Notes under the pieces: model-generated
Databases searched by the model: none
The model's input: only the letters and a program-made list of their open reading frames with translations
Told to the model about the DNA's origin: nothing
Program-made: the position numbers and the translations under genes
Shown: positions 36,756 to 47,600 of the stretch, piece by piece
Layout of the letters: each line of letters begins with the position of its first letter
Numbering within the stretch: position 1 is the first letter of the stretch
Assembly (NCBI RefSeq): GCF_043557345.1
Contig: NZ_JBIFFV010000007.1
Coordinates: 124,001 to 188,000 of the forward strand
DNA: 64,000 nt
Direction of reading: 5' to 3'
From: Sulfitobacter sp043557345
GTDB lineage: Bacteria > Pseudomonadota > Alphaproteobacteria > Rhodobacterales > Rhodobacteraceae

Positions 36756-37412
36756 TTAGCGGCGCGCGGCGGCGCGGGTGGCAAGCTCCACCACCACAGG
36801 GCCAATGTCTTCCACGATCAGCGCCACGCCTTCGGCATTAGGGTGGATGCCGTCGCCTTGGAAATAGCGCTGCACCGTCTCGCTCCGCGCGCTGGCGGCA
36901 TTCTTTTCCTCGGCCAGCAGGCCGGTAAAGAAGTCCGGGTAGAACAGCGCCCCGTAAGCCTCGGCCAGATCGGGGTAGAGCCCTTCGAACTCCGCCTTAT
37001 AGCCCGCCCCGTAGTTGCCCGGCGCGCTCATGCCGACCAAGAGCACCTCCACCTCCGCCTTTTCCGCAGCGGCAAGGATGCCGTCGATGTTGCCGCGCGC
37101 CTGCGCCGGGTCCAGCCCGCGCAGCATGTCGTTGCCCCCCAGCGTCACGATCATCGCGTCCACCTCAGGCGTCAGGGTCCAGTCGACCCGCGCCAGCCCG
37201 CCAGCGGTGGTGTCGCCCGACACGCCCGCGTTGAGGATCTTGGCCTCGACCCCCTCGGCATACAGCCAGTGTTGCAATTGCGGCACGAACCCCTCCTCGG
37301 CGGGCAGCCCGTAGCCTTGGGTCAGGCTGTCGCCGAGGGCTGCGATCACCACCTCCTCGGCCTGCGCCGCGCTGCCTAAAATAAAGGCAAAACAGATCAA
37401 TACCTTGCGCAT
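36756..37412 (-). CDS. tesA: GDSL-type arylesterase/lysophospholipase (TesA-like)
   Basis: 218 residues with a signal peptide (MRKVLICFAFILGSAAQA). It is an SGNH hydrolase with all four blocks: GDSLTQGYGLP (nucleophile Ser in block I), NAGVSGDTTAGGL (Gly, block II), TLGGNDMLRG (Asn, block III) and DGIHPNAEGV (Asp and His, block V). It is a periplasmic esterase, thioesterase and lysophospholipase in E. coli. The divergent arrangement with ybbA-ybbP is the same as in E. coli, with 50 bases between the start codons. Confidence 0.92.
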   Translation of the reverse strand: MRKVLICFAFILGSAAQAEEVVIAALGDSLTQGYGLPAEEGFVPQLQHWLYAEGVEAKILNAGVSGDTTAGGLARVDWTLTPEVDAMIVTLGGNDMLRGLDPAQARGNIDGILAAAEKAEVEVLLVGMSAPGNYGAGYKAEFEGLYPDLAEAYGALFYPDFFTGLLAEEKNAASARSETVQRYFQGDGIHPNAEGVALIVEDIGPVVVELATRAAARR

Positions 37413-37462
37413 CCTTCGCGGACCTCCATATCCATCACGTACCCCAAGCCAAAGGCGACCCG

Positions 37463-38131
37463 ATGAGCGACCCTGTCTATGACCTTCAAGATGTCACGCT
37501 GAGCCTCAAGGGCAATGCCGGCCCCGTCGATATTCTGCGCGGCATTTCGTTGCAGGTCCAGCAAGGGGAGAGCATCGCGCTGACCGGCGCTTCCGGGTCG
37601 GGGAAATCATCGCTTCTGATGGTCATGGGCGGGCTGGAGCGCGCCACCGGCGGCAAGGTCACCGCCCTCGGCCATGACCTGAGCGCGCTGCGGGAAGACG
37701 GGTTGGCCCGGTTCCGGCAGGGGCGCATGGGGATCGTCTTTCAGTCTTTCCACCTCATCCCCACCATGACCGCGCTTGAGAATGTCGCCACCCCGCTGGA
37801 GCTTTCCGGCGCCGATGACGCCTTTGACCGCGCCCGGGCCGAGCTTGAGGCCGTGGGACTGGGCCACCGGATCAACCAATATCCCGCGCAGATGTCGGGG
37901 GGCGAGCAACAGCGCGTGGCGCTCGCGCGCGCCGCAGCACCCCGCCCCGCGATCCTTTTGGCGGATGAGCCGACGGGCAGCCTCGACAGCCGCAACGGGG
38001 CCGCGATCATGGACCTGTTGTTTGAACTGCGCGACCGCCATGGCGCGACGCTGGTGCTGGTCACCCATGCCGATGATCTGGCGCAGCGCTGCGACCGGGT
38101 GGTGGAACTTCGCGACGGGCGTCTCGCATGA
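37463..38131 (+). CDS. ybbA: ABC transporter ATP-binding protein (YbbA/LolD type)
   Basis: 222 residues. Walker A is GASGSGKSS near 43, signature MSGGEQQRVALARAA, and Walker B ILLADEPTGSLD, with the LVTHADD switch histidine. It is of the MacB/LolD/FtsE class that pairs with FtsX-like permeases. It overlaps ybbP by 4 bases (ATGA). Function in E. coli is not settled; a role in membrane lipid or lipoprotein handling is possible given the divergent tesA. Confidence 0.92.
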   Translation: MSDPVYDLQDVTLSLKGNAGPVDILRGISLQVQQGESIALTGASGSGKSSLLMVMGGLERATGGKVTALGHDLSALREDGLARFRQGRMGIVFQSFHLIPTMTALENVATPLELSGADDAFDRARAELEAVGLGHRINQYPAQMSGGEQQRVALARAAAPRPAILLADEPTGSLDSRNGAAIMDLLFELRDRHGATLVLVTHADDLAQRCDRVVELRDGRLA

Positions 38132-40659
38132 GCCTGCGCCTTGCCGCCCGTTTCGCCCCTCGGGAAATGCGCGGCGGGTTGCGCGGCTTTCGCCTGCTGC
38201 TGGCCTGTCTGGCGCTCGGCGTGGCCGCACTGGCCGCTGTCGGGACCGTCCGCGCGGCGATCGAAGCCGGGCTGGAGGCCGAGGGCGCGGCCCTTCTCGG
38301 CGGCGATGCCGAGCTTGATTTCACCTATCGTTTCGCCACCGAGGAGGAGCAGGCATGGATGGCGGAGCGCGCGACGCGGGTCTCCGAGATCGTCGAATTT
38401 CGGTCCATGGCCGTGGTCGGCGCGGGCGAGAGCTCGGACCGCGCGTTGACGCAGGTGAAGGCTGTGGATGACCTCTACCCGCTGATCGGTGAGATGGTCT
38501 TGGACCCCGCCCTGCCGTTGGAAGATGCCCTTTCGCCCTCCGCCACCACGCTGCCCGGCGCGGTGATGGAGCGGGCGCTGGCGGATCGGCTGGCCCTCTC
38601 CCCCGGGGACACTTTCGCGCTAGGCGAGGCCGAATTCACCCTGACCGCGCTGATCACACGCGAACCGGATTCCGCCGCCAGCGGCTTTTCCCTTGGGCCC
38701 CGCACGCTGGTGAAACGCGTGGCACTCGAAGGCGCCGGCCTGCTTGCCCCCGGCACGCTTTTCAACAGCAAATACCGTCTCGAATTGCCCCAAGGCACCG
38801 CCCTCGCCCCGCTCGAAGCCGAGGCCAAGGCGCGTTTTGCCGATGCCGGAATGCGCTGGACCGACGCGCGCAACGGCGCGCCGGGCGTGGCGCTTTTTGT
38901 CGAACGTCTGGGCGCCTTTCTGGTGCTCGTGGGCCTCTCGGGGCTGACCGTGGGCGGCGTCGGTGTGGCGGCGGCGGTGCGCGCCTACCTGCAGCGCAAG
39001 ACCGCCGTGATCGCCACCTTCCGCGCCTTGGGCGCGCGGCGGGCGACGATCTTCCAGACCTATTTCATCCAAGTCGGCATTCTGGCCATGGCCGGGGTCG
39101 CCCTTGGCCTGCTGATCGGGGCGGGGCTGCCCTTGCTACTCGCGCCGCTGATCAAGGCAAGCCTGCCCCTGCCCGCGCGTTTCACCCTCTACCCCGCCCC
39201 GCTGATCGAGACTGCGCTCTACGGGCTGCTGACCGCCGCCCTTTTCACCCTCTGGCCGCTAGCACGCAGCGGCGATGTCCGCGCCGCGACGCTGTTTCGC
39301 GACGACTGGCAACGGCAATCGCCTTGGCCCGCCGCGCCCTACCTCATGGCGATGGCGCTACTGCTGGCCGCCCTGTTGGCGCTGGCGGGCTGGTTCAACG
39401 GGTCCTGGGCGCTCACACTCTGGACGCTGGGTGGGCTGGCCGCGACGCTCGCCCTGCTGGCATGCGCCGCGGCGCTCTTGCGTCTGCTGGCCCGTGCTGC
39501 GGCCCGCCGGGCGCGGGGCCATCCGCGCCTGCGGTGGGCGCTGGCGGCCATCGGCGGCCCCGGCGAAGGGGCGACGGCGGTGGTGTTGGCGCTTGGCCTC
39601 GGCCTGTCGGTGCTGGCCGCCGTGGGCCAGATCGACGGCAACCTGCGCCGGGCGATCTCGGGCAACTTGCCCGACGTGGCGCCCTCCTACTTTTTCGTCG
39701 ATATCCAGAAAGACCAGATGCCCGGCTATACCGCGCGGCTTGAGGGCGATCCGGCCGTGTCGCGTATCGAAAGCGCCCCGATGCTGCGCGGTGTGATCAC
39801 CCAGATCAACGGACGCCCCGCGCGTGAGGTTGCGGGCGATCACTGGGTCGTGCGCGGCGACCGGGGGGTGACCTATGCGGCCCTGCCCGGCGAAGACACG
39901 CGGATCACGGCGGGGGAGTGGTGGGCGCAGGATTACAGCGGCGATCCGCAGATCAGCTTTGCCGCCGAAGAGGCCGAGGAGATTGGGCTGGAACTGGGCG
40001 ACACGCTCAGCGTCAATATCCTTGGCCGCGACATCACCGGCACGATCACCAGCTTTCGCGAGGTCGATTTCTCGACCGCCGGGATCGGCTTTGTGCTGAC
40101 GATGAACCCCGCCGCCCTTGCCGGCGCGCCGCATAGTTTCATCTCGACCGTCTATGCCGAACCCGAGGCCGAAGCGGCCATTCTGCGCGATCTGGCCAGC
40201 GAATACCCGAATATCACCGCCATCCGCGTGCGCGATGCGATCGACCGGGTCGCGGCGGTGCTGGCCGGGCTCGCCTCCGCCATCTCCTTTGGCGCCTTGG
40301 CCACGCTGGCGACGGGGTTCATGGTGCTGATCGGCGCTGCGGCCGCAGGCACCGGGGCGCGCAGCTATGAGTCGGCGCTGCTGAAAACCATGGGCGCCTC
40401 GCGCCGCGCCATCGCCACCAGCTTTGTGCTGCGCGCCGCGCTGCTCGGCCTCTTTGCCGGGGCGGTGGCGCTGCTGGCGGGGATCACCGGCGGCTGGGCC
40501 GTGAGCCATTTCGTCATGGAGACCGATTTCGCCGTGGTCTGGCCCAACGCGCTGATGATCATCGCGGGCGGCGTCTTGGCCACGGTGCTAGCGGGTCTGG
40601 GCTTTGCGCTGAAGGCGCTGAACGCACGTCCCGCAGATATGCTAAGGGCGCAGGAGTGA
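38128..40659 (+). CDS. ybbP: ABC transporter permease, FtsX-like (YbbP type)
   Basis: 843 residues. The architecture is one N-terminal helix, a large periplasmic domain (about 45-250), three helices, a central pair of helices (about 405-460), a second FtsX-like core helix and periplasmic domain (about 485-700), and three C-terminal helices. GARSYESALLKTMGASRRAI near 752 is the cytoplasmic coupling segment, and a matching AVIATFRALGARRATIF lies near 292. It acts with YbbA, with which it is translationally coupled. It is convergent with gcvP, with 33 bases between the stop codons. Confidence 0.9.
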   Translation: MSLRLAARFAPREMRGGLRGFRLLLACLALGVAALAAVGTVRAAIEAGLEAEGAALLGGDAELDFTYRFATEEEQAWMAERATRVSEIVEFRSMAVVGAGESSDRALTQVKAVDDLYPLIGEMVLDPALPLEDALSPSATTLPGAVMERALADRLALSPGDTFALGEAEFTLTALITREPDSAASGFSLGPRTLVKRVALEGAGLLAPGTLFNSKYRLELPQGTALAPLEAEAKARFADAGMRWTDARNGAPGVALFVERLGAFLVLVGLSGLTVGGVGVAAAVRAYLQRKTAVIATFRALGARRATIFQTYFIQVGILAMAGVALGLLIGAGLPLLLAPLIKASLPLPARFTLYPAPLIETALYGLLTAALFTLWPLARSGDVRAATLFRDDWQRQSPWPAAPYLMAMALLLAALLALAGWFNGSWALTLWTLGGLAATLALLACAAALLRLLARAAARRARGHPRLRWALAAIGGPGEGATAVVLALGLGLSVLAAVGQIDGNLRRAISGNLPDVAPSYFFVDIQKDQMPGYTARLEGDPAVSRIESAPMLRGVITQINGRPAREVAGDHWVVRGDRGVTYAALPGEDTRITAGEWWAQDYSGDPQISFAAEEAEEIGLELGDTLSVNILGRDITGTITSFREVDFSTAGIGFVLTMNPAALAGAPHSFISTVYAEPEAEAAILRDLASEYPNITAIRVRDAIDRVAAVLAGLASAISFGALATLATGFMVLIGAAAAGTGARSYESALLKTMGASRRAIATSFVLRAALLGLFAGAVALLAGITGGWAVSHFVMETDFAVVWPNALMIIAGGVLATVLAGLGFALKALNARPADMLRAQE

Positions 40660-40692
40660 TCCCGCGCCCTCGGCCTTTCTGAAACTTTCGCC

Positions 40693-43539
<2,847 letters not shown>

Positions 43540-43646
43540 GTCGGGTTCCTCGTCACGGCGCGGCAGGGCGCCCCCTGTTTGTGGCGCGCCGCCCATGGGG
43601 CGACGCAGGTGATCAGCATCGCCGGTCCCCCGGCGCGCGCGGCGGT

Positions 43647-44006
43647 TTAGCCGATGAATTTCTGATAGGCGGCTTCGTCCATGAAATCGTCCATCTGGCT
43701 GGCGTCGGAGACCTTCATCTTGAAGAACCACGCCTCGCCCTGCGGGTCGTCGTTGACCATGCTGGGGTTGTCGGTCAGCGCAGAGTTCACTTCCGTGATC
43801 TCACCGTCGATGGGCGCAAGGATATCCGACGCCGCCTTGACGGATTCGATCACTACGACCTCGTCGTCCTTGCTGACGGTGGTGCCTTCCTCGGGCAGTT
43901 CCACGAATACGACATCGCCCAGCTGCTCGGCGGCATGGTTGGTGATGCCCACGACCACTTCGTCACCCTCGACGCGCAGCCATTCATGCTCTTCGGTAAA
44001 TTTCAT
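43647..44006 (-). CDS. gcvH: Glycine cleavage system H protein
   Basis: 119 residues, a lipoyl-carrier protein. The lipoylated Lys57 is in VVIESVKAASDI, and WLRVEGDEVVVGITNHAAEQ is the family N-terminus. It shuttles the aminomethyl group between GcvP, GcvT and the L protein. It starts 21 bases after the gcvT stop codon and is followed by gcvP after 107 bases. Confidence 0.97.
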   Translation of the reverse strand: MKFTEEHEWLRVEGDEVVVGITNHAAEQLGDVVFVELPEEGTTVSKDDEVVVIESVKAASDILAPIDGEITEVNSALTDNPSMVNDDPQGEAWFFKMKVSDASQMDDFMDEAAYQKFIG

Positions 44007-44027
44007 AATGGAGTTCCCTGTGTAGAT

Positions 44028-45161
44028 TCAGCGTTTGAAGTTCGCCGCGACGAACGGCATTTTCGTGACAGTCAGTGGCAAGCGCTTGCCGCGCACCTCG
44101 CCCCAAAGCGCGGTGTCGACCTTCGCATGCTCGGCGCTGACATAGCCCATGGCGACGGGGCCGCCAACCGTGGGGCCAAAGCCGCCGGAGGTCACGCGGC
44201 CAATCTCGTTGCCGCCCTCGGCGGCATCATAAATCGCCACACCCTCGCGCATCGGGGCGCGGCCCTCGGGCAGAAGCCCCACGCGCTTGCGCGGCGCGCC
44301 GTCGGCCAGTTGTTGCAGCACCACGCCCGCGCCGGGAAAACCGCCCGCGCGGGCGCCATCTTCGCGCCGCACCTTCTGGATCGCCCAGTTCAGCGCCGCC
44401 TCGACCGGCGTGGTGGTGGTGTCGATATCGTGGCCATAAAGGCAAAGCCCGCCTTCCAGCCGCAGACTGTCGCGCGCGCCAAGGCCGATCGGTTCGACCT
44501 CCTCCATCGCCAAAAGCTTCTGCACCAGAGCCACCGCATCACCATTGGCGACGGAAATCTCGTAGCCATCCTCCCCGGTGTAGCCCGAGCGCGACAGGGT
44601 GACGGTGATCCCGTCAAGGTCCACGTCCCGCGCCACATCCATAAATTTCATATCCGCCACCGAGGGCTGCAGCCGCGCCAGCGCCGGCTCGGCCTGCGGC
44701 CCCTGCAAGGCCAGCAAGGCGCGGTCGTCCAGCACCTCGATTTCGCAAACGTCCGACAGGGCCTCCCGCATCAGGGCAATATCATCATCCTTGCACCCGG
44801 CGTTCACCACGACAAACAGATGATCGCCCAGATTGGCCAGCATCAGGTCATCCAGAATACCGCCATTGGGATCGGTGAACATGGCATAGCGCTGGCGCAT
44901 CTCACCAAGGCCCAGCACATCGACCGGCACGAGCCGCTCCATCGCCAGAGCCGCATCCTCATAGCTGCCCGATTTCGCCCGGACGACAACCTGCCCCATG
45001 TGGCCCACATCGAACAACCCGGCGGCGGCGCGGGTGTGCAGATGCTCCTTCATCACGCCAAGAGGGTATTGCACGGGCATGGAATAGCCCGCGAAGGGCA
45101 CCATCTTGGCCCCCAGTTCCACATGCAAATCATGCAATGCCGTCTGCTTGAGATCGCTCAT
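44028..45161 (-). CDS. gcvT: Glycine cleavage system T protein (aminomethyltransferase)
   Basis: 377 residues from ATG 45161. The family motifs are HVELGAKMVPFAGYSMPVQY, AGLFDVGHMGQ, the folate-site SRSGYTGEDGYEI and the C-terminal GFGPTVGGPVAMGYV. It releases ammonia and passes the methylene group to tetrahydrofolate. It is the first gene of the operon. Upstream ATGs at 45236 are inside the riboswitch and are not used. Confidence 0.96.
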   Translation of the reverse strand: MSDLKQTALHDLHVELGAKMVPFAGYSMPVQYPLGVMKEHLHTRAAAGLFDVGHMGQVVVRAKSGSYEDAALAMERLVPVDVLGLGEMRQRYAMFTDPNGGILDDLMLANLGDHLFVVVNAGCKDDDIALMREALSDVCEIEVLDDRALLALQGPQAEPALARLQPSVADMKFMDVARDVDLDGITVTLSRSGYTGEDGYEISVANGDAVALVQKLLAMEEVEPIGLGARDSLRLEGGLCLYGHDIDTTTTPVEAALNWAIQKVRREDGARAGGFPGAGVVLQQLADGAPRKRVGLLPEGRAPMREGVAIYDAAEGGNEIGRVTSGGFGPTVGGPVAMGYVSAEHAKVDTALWGEVRGKRLPLTVTKMPFVAANFKR

Positions 45162-45498
45162 CCGGTTCGCCTTTCCTGTCGCTTCCGGATGACCTTTTGA
45201 CCATGCCGGCACCTTAGCGCCGCTGCTGCAGCACATGATGCCCCCTCTGTCCTTCCGCCTGAGATCGTTATCCCTTCGGCGTGCGCATCCGCGCCTCTCT
45301 CCAGAGTCTTGGTCACATCACGGTCCTGGGGCCTGAGAGTTTCCGGGGCGGTTGCTCCTTCGGCATCGGCGTTAACCGATTCTCCCGTGACGATTGGGCC
45401 TTTCGTATGCTGGGGCATACCTCTGCGTCAAGCATGGTTGTGAGCGGATGCGACACATGTTTTCTTACCGGCAACACGACAGATGGAAAGCACCCCGC
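45162..45498. other. 337-base divergent region with riboswitch and promoters
   Basis: Left part: the gcvT leader with the tandem glycine riboswitch (45241-45396). Right part: the promoters of gcvT (minus) and the gamma-glutamylcyclotransferase-like gene (plus). A small hairpin GTATGC-TGGG-GCATAC sits at 45406-45421. Confidence 0.55.
45241..45396 (-). ncRNA. Tandem glycine riboswitch upstream of gcvT
   Basis: The minus strand has the two-aptamer glycine (gcvT) riboswitch layout. First aptamer: GGGAGA, GCCGAAGGAGCAA, CTCTCAGG and CCAGGACCG. Linker: ACCAAGACTC. Second aptamer: TGGAGAGAGGC, CGCCGAAGGGATAACG, ATCTCAGGC and GGACAGAGGGGGCA. Both copies keep the conserved GCCGAAGG core. It ends 80 bases before the gcvT ATG. 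Such switches turn on glycine cleavage genes when glycine is plentiful. Confidence 0.93.
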
Positions 45499-46089
45499 AT
45501 GACACCCTATTTCTTTGGCTACGGCAGCCTTGTGAACCGCAACACCCATAGCTACCCCGACGCCCGCCCGGCGCAGCTCGACGGATGGCGCCGCCAATGG
45601 GTCCGCACCGAGGGGCGCGATATCGTCTACCTTTCCGTGGTGCAGCATCCCGAGACCCGGATCGACGGGCTGATCGCCGCCGTCCCGGGCGCGGATTGGG
45701 CCGCGCTGGACAAACGCGAATACAGCTACGAACGCCGCGCCTCAGGCGGCGCGGTGGTGCATGACCTGACCCCCGCCCCCGACATCGCCCATTACGCGAT
45801 CCCCGCCGACATCGCGGTGAACCACGGCGATCACGTTATCCTGCTCAGCTATCTCGACGTGGTGGTCCAAGGCTTCCTGCGCGAATTCGGCACCGAGGGC
45901 GCGGCACGCTTTTTCGACACGACCGACGGCTGGGACACGCCCATCCTCGACGACCGCGCAGCCCCGCTCTACCCGCGCCACCAAACGCTGACGAAGGCGG
46001 AAACCGCCGTGGTCGACCACCACATGGATCGCCTGTCTGTGCAGATCAAAGAACGCGCCGAAACAACCTTCGCCGCAAGGAACTTCTAA
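45499..46089 (+). CDS. Gamma-glutamylcyclotransferase-like protein
   Basis: 196 residues from the ATG at 45499, with GGAAAG upstream; a longer frame reaches into the gcvT promoter. The GGCT fold opens with MTPYFFGYGSLVNRNTHSYP, the substrate-binding YGSL loop. LDKREYSYERRA carries the acidic residue expected to act as acid/base. It is longer than the basic AIG2/ChaC domain by about 50 C-terminal residues. Substrate is not certain; gamma-glutamyl amines or peptides are the family's usual targets. Confidence 0.8.
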   Translation: MTPYFFGYGSLVNRNTHSYPDARPAQLDGWRRQWVRTEGRDIVYLSVVQHPETRIDGLIAAVPGADWAALDKREYSYERRASGGAVVHDLTPAPDIAHYAIPADIAVNHGDHVILLSYLDVVVQGFLREFGTEGAARFFDTTDGWDTPILDDRAAPLYPRHQTLTKAETAVVDHHMDRLSVQIKERAETTFAARNF

Positions 46090-46111
46090 AGGGCGAAAAC
46101 ACGCCCCCCCA

Positions 46112-46165
46112 AACTTCCTTCATCCTTTCTCAAATACCCTCGGGGGTCCGGGGGCAGCGCCCCCG
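46112..46165. repeat. GC-rich extragenic palindrome
   Basis: CTTTCTCAAATACCCTCGGG is followed by a short hairpin CGGGGGC-AGC-GCCCCCG (46149-46165). I recall closely similar TTTCTCAAATAC...GGGGGCAGCGCCCCC sequences as frequent intergenic repeats in Rhodobacterales genomes. Here it lies between convergent genes and may act as a terminator on either strand. Confidence 0.5.
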
Positions 46166-46197
46166 AAAGGGTGCCTCATGCCCCTTAGGCCCGCCAA

Positions 46198-47535
46198 TCA
46201 GCCGCGCGCCTTCACCACCTGCAACAGCGGCATCACCTGCGCCATCTCCGGCCCATGTTCCTGCCCCGTCAGCGCCAGACGCAAAGGCCGAAACAGCCCG
46301 CGCCCCTTGCGGCCCGTGGCTTCCTTGACCGCTGCGGTCCAGCTGGACCAAGTGGTCTCATCGAAAGGCATATCGGGCAGCAGCAACATGGCCTGCGCCA
46401 CGAATTCGCGGTCTTCCTCGGCGATCACCGGCTCCGCCCCGTCGCGGAACATGGCCCACCAGGGGCCAAGATCCTTCAAGGTCGAGATATTTTCGCGGGT
46501 CACGGCCCAGAACTGCGCCGCCTTGTCTTCCGGCACGCCAAGCGCCGTGATGTCGTCTTTTACGGCCTCCAGCGGCAATTGCTGCAAGTAGCGCCCCGTC
46601 AGCGGGAAGAGATCAGCCACGTCGAATTTCGTCGGGGCCGAGCCGAAGCGGTTGATGTCGAAGCCGTCGATCAACGCGGCCATCTCCGTGCGCAGCTCCA
46701 CCGGATCGGAAGAGCCGAGCCGCGCCATCAGGCTCAGCAGCGCGAAGGGCTGGACCCCCTGCTCGCGCAGGTCGCGCAGCGCCAATGTGCCCAAACGCTT
46801 GCTCAGCGCCTCGCCCTGCGGGCCGGTCAGCAGCGAGTGATGCGCGAAGGAGGGCACCGCTGCATTGCCAAGCGCCTGCATGATCTGAATTTGCGTGGCG
46901 GTGTTGGTCACATGGTCCGAGCCGCGCACCACATGGGTCACGCCCATCTCGGTGTCGTCGACGACGCTTGCCAACGTGTAAAGGATCTGCCCGTCGCCGC
47001 GGATGAGCACCGGATCACTGACCGAGGCCGCGTCGATGGAAATATCGCCAAGGATACCATCGTCCCATTCAATGCGCTCGTGATCGAGCTTGAACCGCCA
47101 GACCCCGTCGCCACGTTCGGCGCGCAGGGCCGCCTTCTCATCGTCCGACAGGTTCAGCGCGGCGCGGTCATAGACCGGTGGCTTGCCCATGTTGAGCTGT
47201 TTCTTGCGTTTGAGGTCCAGCTCTGTCGGCGTCTCGAAAGCCTCGTAGAAACGGCCCTTGGCGCGCAGATCATCGGCGGCGGCGTGGTAGCGGTCCAGCC
47301 GCTCGGACTGACGCTCGACCCGGTCCCACTCAAGACCCAGCCATTCGAGGTCTTGCTTGATGCCGTCGACATATTCTTCCTTGCTGCGCTCGGGATCGGT
47401 GTCGTCGATGCGCAGGATGAAAGTGCCGCCCGCCTTGCGCGCGATGAGGTAGTTCATCAGCGCGGTGCGCAGGTTGCCCACGTGGATATAGCCAGTGGGG
47501 GACGGGGCGAAACGGGTGACTGTGGGGTTGGACAT
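46198..47535 (-). CDS. gltX: Glutamyl-tRNA synthetase (GltX paralogue)
   Basis: 445 residues from the ATG at 47535. Class I motifs: TRFAPSPTGYIHVGNLRTAL (HIGH-type, HVGN) and, at the KMSKS position, ALSKRLGTLALRDL, in which the first lysine of the usual motif is changed. VRGSDHVTNTATQIQI is the amino-acid acceptor segment. Alphaproteobacteria often have two GltX proteins; the shorter, such as this one, may charge tRNA-Gln or only tRNA-Glu. Which role holds here is not decided by sequence alone. Confidence 0.9.
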   Translation of the reverse strand: MSNPTVTRFAPSPTGYIHVGNLRTALMNYLIARKAGGTFILRIDDTDPERSKEEYVDGIKQDLEWLGLEWDRVERQSERLDRYHAAADDLRAKGRFYEAFETPTELDLKRKKQLNMGKPPVYDRAALNLSDDEKAALRAERGDGVWRFKLDHERIEWDDGILGDISIDAASVSDPVLIRGDGQILYTLASVVDDTEMGVTHVVRGSDHVTNTATQIQIMQALGNAAVPSFAHHSLLTGPQGEALSKRLGTLALRDLREQGVQPFALLSLMARLGSSDPVELRTEMAALIDGFDINRFGSAPTKFDVADLFPLTGRYLQQLPLEAVKDDITALGVPEDKAAQFWAVTRENISTLKDLGPWWAMFRDGAEPVIAEEDREFVAQAMLLLPDMPFDETTWSSWTAAVKEATGRKGRGLFRPLRLALTGQEHGPEMAQVMPLLQVVKARG

Positions 47536-47600
47536 CTGGCGTACTCCTGTTGCGCGCGGGCTTGCCACAGGGCGCGGGCGTTGTCCAGCAAAGGCGGGGG

